64,000 nucleotides of DNA, from the NCBI GenBank assembly GCA_008360955.1, contig LUCM01002853.1:308329-372328 (forward strand), in the 5' to 3' direction. The notes under the pieces were generated by a model. The model did no database searches. It was not told the origin of the DNA and was given only the letters and a program-made list of their open reading frames with translations. Numbering within the stretch: position 1 is the stretch's first letter; each line of letters begins with the position of its first letter. Shown in pieces: positions 58,860-64,000 of the stretch. This DNA comes from Fasciolopsis buskii. Its lineage: Eukaryota > Platyhelminthes > Trematoda > Plagiorchiida > Fasciolidae. A program made the position numbers and the translations under genes.

Positions 58860-60620
58860 CATGAAATCGAATCCACGGATTCTGAAACGAAATGAGTTTC
58901 CCGATGCTTTCCCTCGGCAATGCCCCCAATATCAAGCATCACAAAACTTGCATGCTCATAGGGGTTACTTTCAAATGGGAAGCCCATGTAAAACCCAAGG
59001 TAGGCAGAAAATTGCGAACTACCAAGGCAATTCAGTCAGACCCCAGGGACGTTTACGGAAGTCTTCCACAGGAATTCACAGCCAAGCCAGGGGTGGCAGA
59101 TATTTGTATGTCAAATGGTACAGCAATGGACAGCAACCCTAAAGCCGCCAACAAATTGGCTGTTTAATACTCACTGGCGTTCCATCCACCTAGACCAGAT
59201 GTGTCGAGGGATAAAAGTACGGCAGCAGGCGAGACAGGAGGCTCATTGCAAGGGGAGCTGAATTAACGTGACTCTCGCCTGGACAGGTAAGACTTAAGTA
59301 TGAAAACCAACCGGTCTCGACGAGATCTCGCCTATCACGATCAAACATTGCGCCGATCGACTAGCACATCTAATGTGTGAGCTGCTTAACCATTCTGTGA
59401 GAGCGGGCGAAGTCTTAGAGGAATAGAAGACCTACATGTTCTCTCCGATCTTCAAGTCTGGCAGTCGGTCTGCACCTCAAAATTTTGGTCCGGTTTCGCA
59501 GCCATCGGTAGTATCGAAAGTCATGGGGAGCCTGATCTGTGATATCCCACGGAACGTCCTTGCAAACGGCCATTTGCAGGAGGCGCAGGGCAGATGTAGA
59601 AGACAAACGCCGTGCAAAACATCTTATAGAAATTATGAACGGGTACATTGGAGCAGTGGAGGAGTTCAGTTGGATGTAACCTCGATGGACTTCTTCGAAG
59701 CCTTCGACCGGATGGACCATCACGATTATCGGAGGGGCAGCTGGAAGCTGGATCAAATGAAACCCTAACCGTCTTGTTGCGGCACTATCTGTGCATCCAA
59801 GAATTTTAGGTCTATGCAAACGGGCCTCTTTGCAACAGCCTCGAGGCCCGAAGCGGGGTAACAAGTGAGTCCATAGTATGTTAAAAATTGTCCGCCACTT
59901 TTGTGAATGGCCCCCCTCTGCAAGTAGACTCCAAAGTTATACTGCATGCCAATAACGTGAGCATCTGCCAAGAGGTGAGAACTATGCTAGACGCGCAGGC
60001 AATGCAGACAGAGCTCGACAGTCTACACCGTTAATCTGTCGCCAACGGCATTCCTTTCAACACATAGACAAGGCAATGCGTTTAGGTAGATAAATACTCG
60101 AACGAGAAAGGGGATCTGGGGTCGATCGTGATGGATGACCTATCACAGACAACCAACCGCAATGTGTTAACGAGGTGAGTTTTGCCCAAACTAAACTAAG
60201 TCCATCGTATTCTGGATACGTCCACTCAGGATCCGTTCTCGAAACTGTTGAATCATAATCAGGCCTCATCCCGAAGTGAACACCCAGGCTTGCTTGCCAG
60301 TCCTGAAGAGAGTCAAAAATATGACCAAGAAGGTTTAAAAGTGGCACAAAAGGAGTGCGTGGTCTCAGGAACTTAGCTTATCATAGTGGACACCGCTGCT
60401 TGAACCTACTCGATATGGAGTACACACAGTCTGGAGGCAACCTCATGCTTCTAAGATATATCTTAATAAAGCAAGGAAATCTTAACGGACTCCCGTTTAA
60501 ACTAGCTGCCAAATCAGCTTTGAACGGCGGCTCACTGGGGCTAGCAGAACGCGTCTAAGGCCGAGGTCTAAGAGACAAGCTTATGTTGCCCGCGAAACTC
60601 ATTGCCGAAGATGGTCACGA
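58860..60620 (+). mobile_element. CR1/Jockey-like LINE, RT region, decayed
   Basis: On the plus strand, the linker (58,892-59,167; GVADICMSNGTAMDSNPKAA) leads to PTGLDEISPITIKHCADRL (near 59,310). Next come FSPIFKSGSRSAPQNFGPVS (59,436 on) and LDVTSMDFFEAFDRMDHH, the RT block with the first catalytic Asp. AMQTELDSLHR and SVANGIPFNT (about 60,000) follow, then DLGSIVMDDLSQTTNR and GLRNLAYHSGHRCLNLLDME (60,355-60,558). All match successive blocks of CR1/Jockey-type RTs. The FADD block is lost and stops are frequent. Confidence 0.72.
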
Positions 60621-61430
60621 AGGCAGGAAGCAAAGAAGCTTTCAGTTATGGACCAGGCAAGCATTTAGTTAAGCTGTATCCCGGCGCACCATATAGAATG
60701 CCGCTGACAGCGTTATACTCAGCGCGAAGAGAACGATCCGATGCCGTAGGTCTCCTTGGAGGAGTGACAGCATATGTAACTGAATGATTGATTGACAGAT
60801 CTTCTCTTGAGTATGCATAACAGTGTTCGGCTACAAGCCTGACAATGATCCCCTCGTTGTATGCCTGAGACGGGGGCTCCACCTCACCAAATTCCAGGTT
60901 TGTTGTTTTCGTCATCCCCTTAGCGATGATCGGCAGTCTTTTGCAATCAGTGCCATTGGGGTAGGATGGGGGCAGCACTGTACTCGTTCGGAATAAAACT
61001 GTGCTGGGGGTGCCAAGCGCTTATATGATTTGCGAAAAGCCACGAATAAAATCGCGATCCCTACCCGGATTATCCGCCCGAGGTTTATTTCAGCTTCAGA
61101 AGTCAAGCGAGATAAGTTAAGACAGCCATAAGCATCACCGAGTCAACGTGTGATGTTGCCTCACGGCATGGGGTCAAGGAGGTAATAGTGTACGCGAGTG
61201 CATGCAGTATGCGTGTTAATTGGGCGAAGCTAGTTGCGTTCGCAGAGAACCGGCAAGCGTCGCCCATCGAGTTTACGGAATCTTGAATATTCAACGATGT
61301 AAACACACGCCGAGAATTTTGCAGTACTTGGGCAGGACAGGAGAGAGAAATTTCCGGGGGTATCAGTTACCCTCGATAGAGAGTGCATAAATCAACTGAA
61401 ATCTGGAGTTAGACTGGGCTCTGCACCATA
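60621..61430. other. No gene recognised
   Basis: Possible LINE 3' flank followed by sequence leading into the next LINE fragment; frames of 60-110 codons without motifs. Confidence 0.4.
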
Positions 61431-61880
61431 ATGCTCACAAGGCGAATAAAAGAATGATCCACTTGGTCTTCGTGTATCTGTCTCCAAATTTGAGCGCTGG
61501 GGAAGACATCAAAATCCTTTAGGCACTGAATGATGTAAAAACTTCACCCGAAATTGTCGAAATCAATTTCAACTTTCTTCACATCAGCTGGAAGTTCAAA
61601 CATTTATAACGGGAATTCGGGAGGAACTTCTAGGATGGTTCCGTGAAATTCATGTGCAATGACATAGAAGGGGAAACACTGGGTATAGGGTGGCATACGC
61701 AGCATCCCCACTGGGCCACATGATCGCAAATATAAAGCCTCCAGCTCGCCTCTTGGCAAGGGTGATTTTTAAGTTATATAAGGCAGAAATACATCGGGGA
61801 TGTTGTCATTGGACTGGAAGACGACAGCGGCAGTGGCTATAATCAACGGTAACTGATTACCGGGAATGGGGAGCTGCAGA
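61431..61880 (+). mobile_element. CR1/Jockey-like LINE, endonuclease fragment
   Basis: On the plus strand, MIHLVFVYLSPNLSAGEDIK matches the GCIYRPPS-type endonuclease block. ALNDVKTSPEIVEINFNFLHISWKF matches the GDFNFPHIDW block, here as two overlapping pieces, with the catalytic GD replaced. FMCNDIEGETLG follows. Frames shift at least twice. It lies downstream of the RT fragment above, so it must be a separate insertion. Confidence 0.5.
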
Positions 61881-63309
61881 CCAGCGGGCCTGACGAGCAT
61901 CCTTTGCAGTCTGTTAGAGCGAATTATTGGGCAACACGTGCTCCTATACCTGACGCGGAAATCAATGCTGTGCCTAGTTTAAGCACAGGTCTTGCCTTGC
62001 CAGTCACTTCTGCCTTCTAGCTGAAGCAACTCGCAGATTGGATGAAGGCTTGCCCGCAGCAAAAAATTAACTTGACTTCAGCGAGGCCCTTCAGCCGGAA
62101 AATTAACGCATCCTACCGCTGAAATTACGCGCTTTTGACATAATTTGCCGGTCAGTGACAGATGAGTTTTACTCGGTAGGACTTATTAATTCCGAGTCGG
62201 AAGGGCTAGGCCGGGCAAAATGGTCACACTTCAGGGCTCGGTATCAGGACCAATGTTATTTTGCTGTTAATAGATTCTTTGGCCACAACATTGCAGCCGC
62301 CTAGCTTTTTCGTCCCGGATGAGGCGATGTTGGGCTTTTGGAAGAGATGCTTTAGACAGGGGTGACGTCCAGGTAATAGAATGGACAAAAGCATTGGGTC
62401 TATCACCAGACCCTTTGTCATGAAGACTCAAGACCCAAACTAAGCTGAAAGACAATGATAAACGGTCGTTCTCGGCTAAGAGCTAGAACTCATTTATTTT
62501 GTGGTGGAGTGATAAATGCCTAGTATAAGTTGACTCAGGTGAACCTTGAGATATACTCTCAAGACTTTTAGGTAGAGTTTGATTGCAAAAGAGATGAGGT
62601 GAGTTACCATGTGCTTGTTCTAGATGTGCGTGCGTTAATTCCGACATTTCAAGGCAGTTTTGAACGCCCAAGGAGGAGTCGATCTCTCACTGTGACAGTG
62701 AGAAATTTTTCTTTCTCTACCACTTCTTTGCAGCAAGAACGGATAGCTGGAATGCGAGAGTTGCCGCGAAGAGCATAACAATTGCAGAGGTGGGTGCATT
62801 TCTGGGCATAGCATCGGGAGGACTTCGGAAGATCGTTTGGACCTTTGAGTAGTCAGGTCCAAGGAGCTCCCGGTGCAAGAACCTGGGCGATCAGGCATTT
62901 CGCCGTCTAGTCCTATAAAATAGCTGGAACTGGAACTAGAGGTAGGCAGTCGGATGCGCTACTCCAGCCTCGCCATTAATTGTATGGTAAGACATTGCGT
63001 TTCCATTCAGAAAGTTTCGCTGTCTACTCTCTCACTTACTGAGCTCCGGAGCACGAGGTTTTTTTCACCTTGCAGATTCGGCCATTCGCGTCACCATGCA
63101 GGAGTACTGTCCCGGCATACTACATAATTGATTTTGGGTCTCGATCATCGGATTGTGTTCAGATTGAAATAAACCGAGTAGTGTTTATGCGTTAAACAGC
63201 AAGGCAAGCCTCACTAACCGCTGCCTTTCCTCAGAGTTACACGTTTATATAAAAAGAATGAATATCCAAGGGGAACAGGGAGTAGACCTATACAGGCGGG
63301 AAAAGATAA
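61881..63309. other. Unassigned stretch with overlapping minus frames
   Basis: Minus frames at 62,898-62,635, 62,671-62,483, 62,455-62,267 and 62,421-62,224 form a near-continuous run (SERSTPPWAFKTALKC; SPHLFCNQTLPKSLES) broken by frameshifts. The look is of a decayed protein-coding repeat that I cannot name. The plus strand may hold further LINE linker sequence. Confidence 0.35.
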
Positions 63310-63745
63310 GATGCTGCTGCAGCCAACCTACGAAACACAGTCTAACTGTACAAACGTATGTGTTTTCAATCATTCTGATTCGATAGAAAATGACAACGCG
63401 ATCGCCACTGTTCACGGTTCATTGCCATATCCTCAAGTGTCTCCAGCCAGCAAGTCGACGAGTCTTTCGGACCCTAACCACGAAGGCGTGAGACACCTAC
63501 TCTACCTAATTTCGCTGTACATTTTCTCATTCCACGTTGCCATGTCATCTGTTGGCCTCCATACGGCTTCTTCCATCCACTGGGAAGAACACAAAATAGA
63601 GCACGGTATAGTAGACGAGTATCGTCATACGCAACTCGTGACCCAACCAACGTAGTCTACTAAGTTTCATATGCCGAAACAAGCTATTCTCAGAAATGGC
63701 ACCCAATACCAGATTCCTAACCTCAATATTACTCACCCGGTCACT
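63310..63745 (-). mobile_element. RTE-like LINE, 3' end fragment
   Basis: Minus frame 63,736-63,545 reads SNIEVRNLVLG and KLSRLRWLGHELRM, the post-RT block of RTE LINEs. Sequence continues to about 63,310 with visible similarity to 7,320-7,700. Truncated at both ends. Confidence 0.72.
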
Positions 63746-63750
63746 CCATC

Positions 63751-64000
63751 CAATCCTGGCGTTTGTCTGATTCCGCTGTTCACAATAGCTATGAGCAGAA
63801 ACTGTTCGAAGATCTAAGAACTTCGACGAGCAACAATGTAGACGAGCAGTGGGATCAAATTAAGCAGGCTATGCATTTGGCAGCAGATTTCGCCTGCGGT
63901 CCTAAACCTAGCGTTCATCAAAAACACTGGATTTCGCAAGCGTCGCTAAGTCTAATGGAGCAAAAACGCCAGCTGCCTAACTGCAAGGAAGTGAATAACA
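63751..64000 (+). mobile_element. LINE ORF2 linker, running off the right edge
   Basis: An open plus frame without a start codon reads SYEQKLFEDLRTSTSN, VDEQWDQIKQAMHLAADFAC and HWISQASLSLMEQKRQLP. This fits the linker between endonuclease and RT in RTE-like LINEs (usual WISD.SL.L...RR). It is uninterrupted to the window end, so this may be a younger copy than its neighbours. Confidence 0.6.

Noticed and set aside
59415..59864. 149-codon minus ORF
   Set aside because: It is antisense to a recognisable LINE reverse transcriptase on the plus strand.
1..64000. CRISPR array, bacterial operon or integrated virus
   Set aside because: There are no regularly spaced repeats, no operon-like gene runs, and the viral-like proteins seen are LTR retrotransposon remnants without an envelope gene.

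Overview
The window looks like repeat-rich nuclear DNA of a flatworm (Platyhelminthes), most likely a parasitic trematode or cestode. Coding sequence comes as exons with GT/AG splice sites inside kilobase-scale introns. Most recognisable protein sequence belongs to decayed retroelements typical of flatworm genomes: RTE-like and CR1/Jockey-like LINEs, a CsRn1-like Ty3/Gypsy element and a second Gypsy lineage. There are also tRNA-derived SINE-like sequences and simple repeats, and one 369-base assembly gap. Nothing looks bacterial. The species cannot be fixed from the sequence alone.

Layout. Bases 1-23,248 (+) hold the 3' part of one large gene: four exons with matching splice phases encode at least 1,111 residues of a serine/proline-rich, probably cytoplasmic scaffold-like protein. 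Its two big introns (8.8 and 10.1 kb) contain LINE fragments, SINE-like sequences, a 330-bp inverted repeat, microsatellites and a phase-compatible candidate cassette exon. From 23.7 to 33 kb the sequence is gene-poor, with only weak candidate exons. From 33 to 42 kb there is a block of retroelements all on the minus strand: a Gypsy gag/protease fragment, a CsRn1-like Gypsy element (gag to integrase), then an RTE-like LINE.

From 42.8 to 47.2 kb there are candidate minus-strand exons and a better supported pair of plus-strand exons. From 47.9 to 54.5 kb lies a mosaic of CR1-like LINE copies on the minus strand, with the assembly gap, a duplicated reverse transcriptase segment and a 250-bp-arm inverted repeat next to a single N. 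From 55.8 to 58.4 kb is a small unique region with what appear to be short host genes: a three-exon gene for an 83-residue secreted peptide, and a two-exon gene for a protein of about 63 residues. From 58.8 kb to the end there are more LINE fragments, mainly on the plus strand.

The most novel material is the small secreted-peptide gene (55,831-56,388), the neighbouring small gene (58,032-58,360), the phase-matched exon pair at 45.8-46.7 kb, and the unrecognised large gene. All assignments rest on reading the sequence; no database search was possible.
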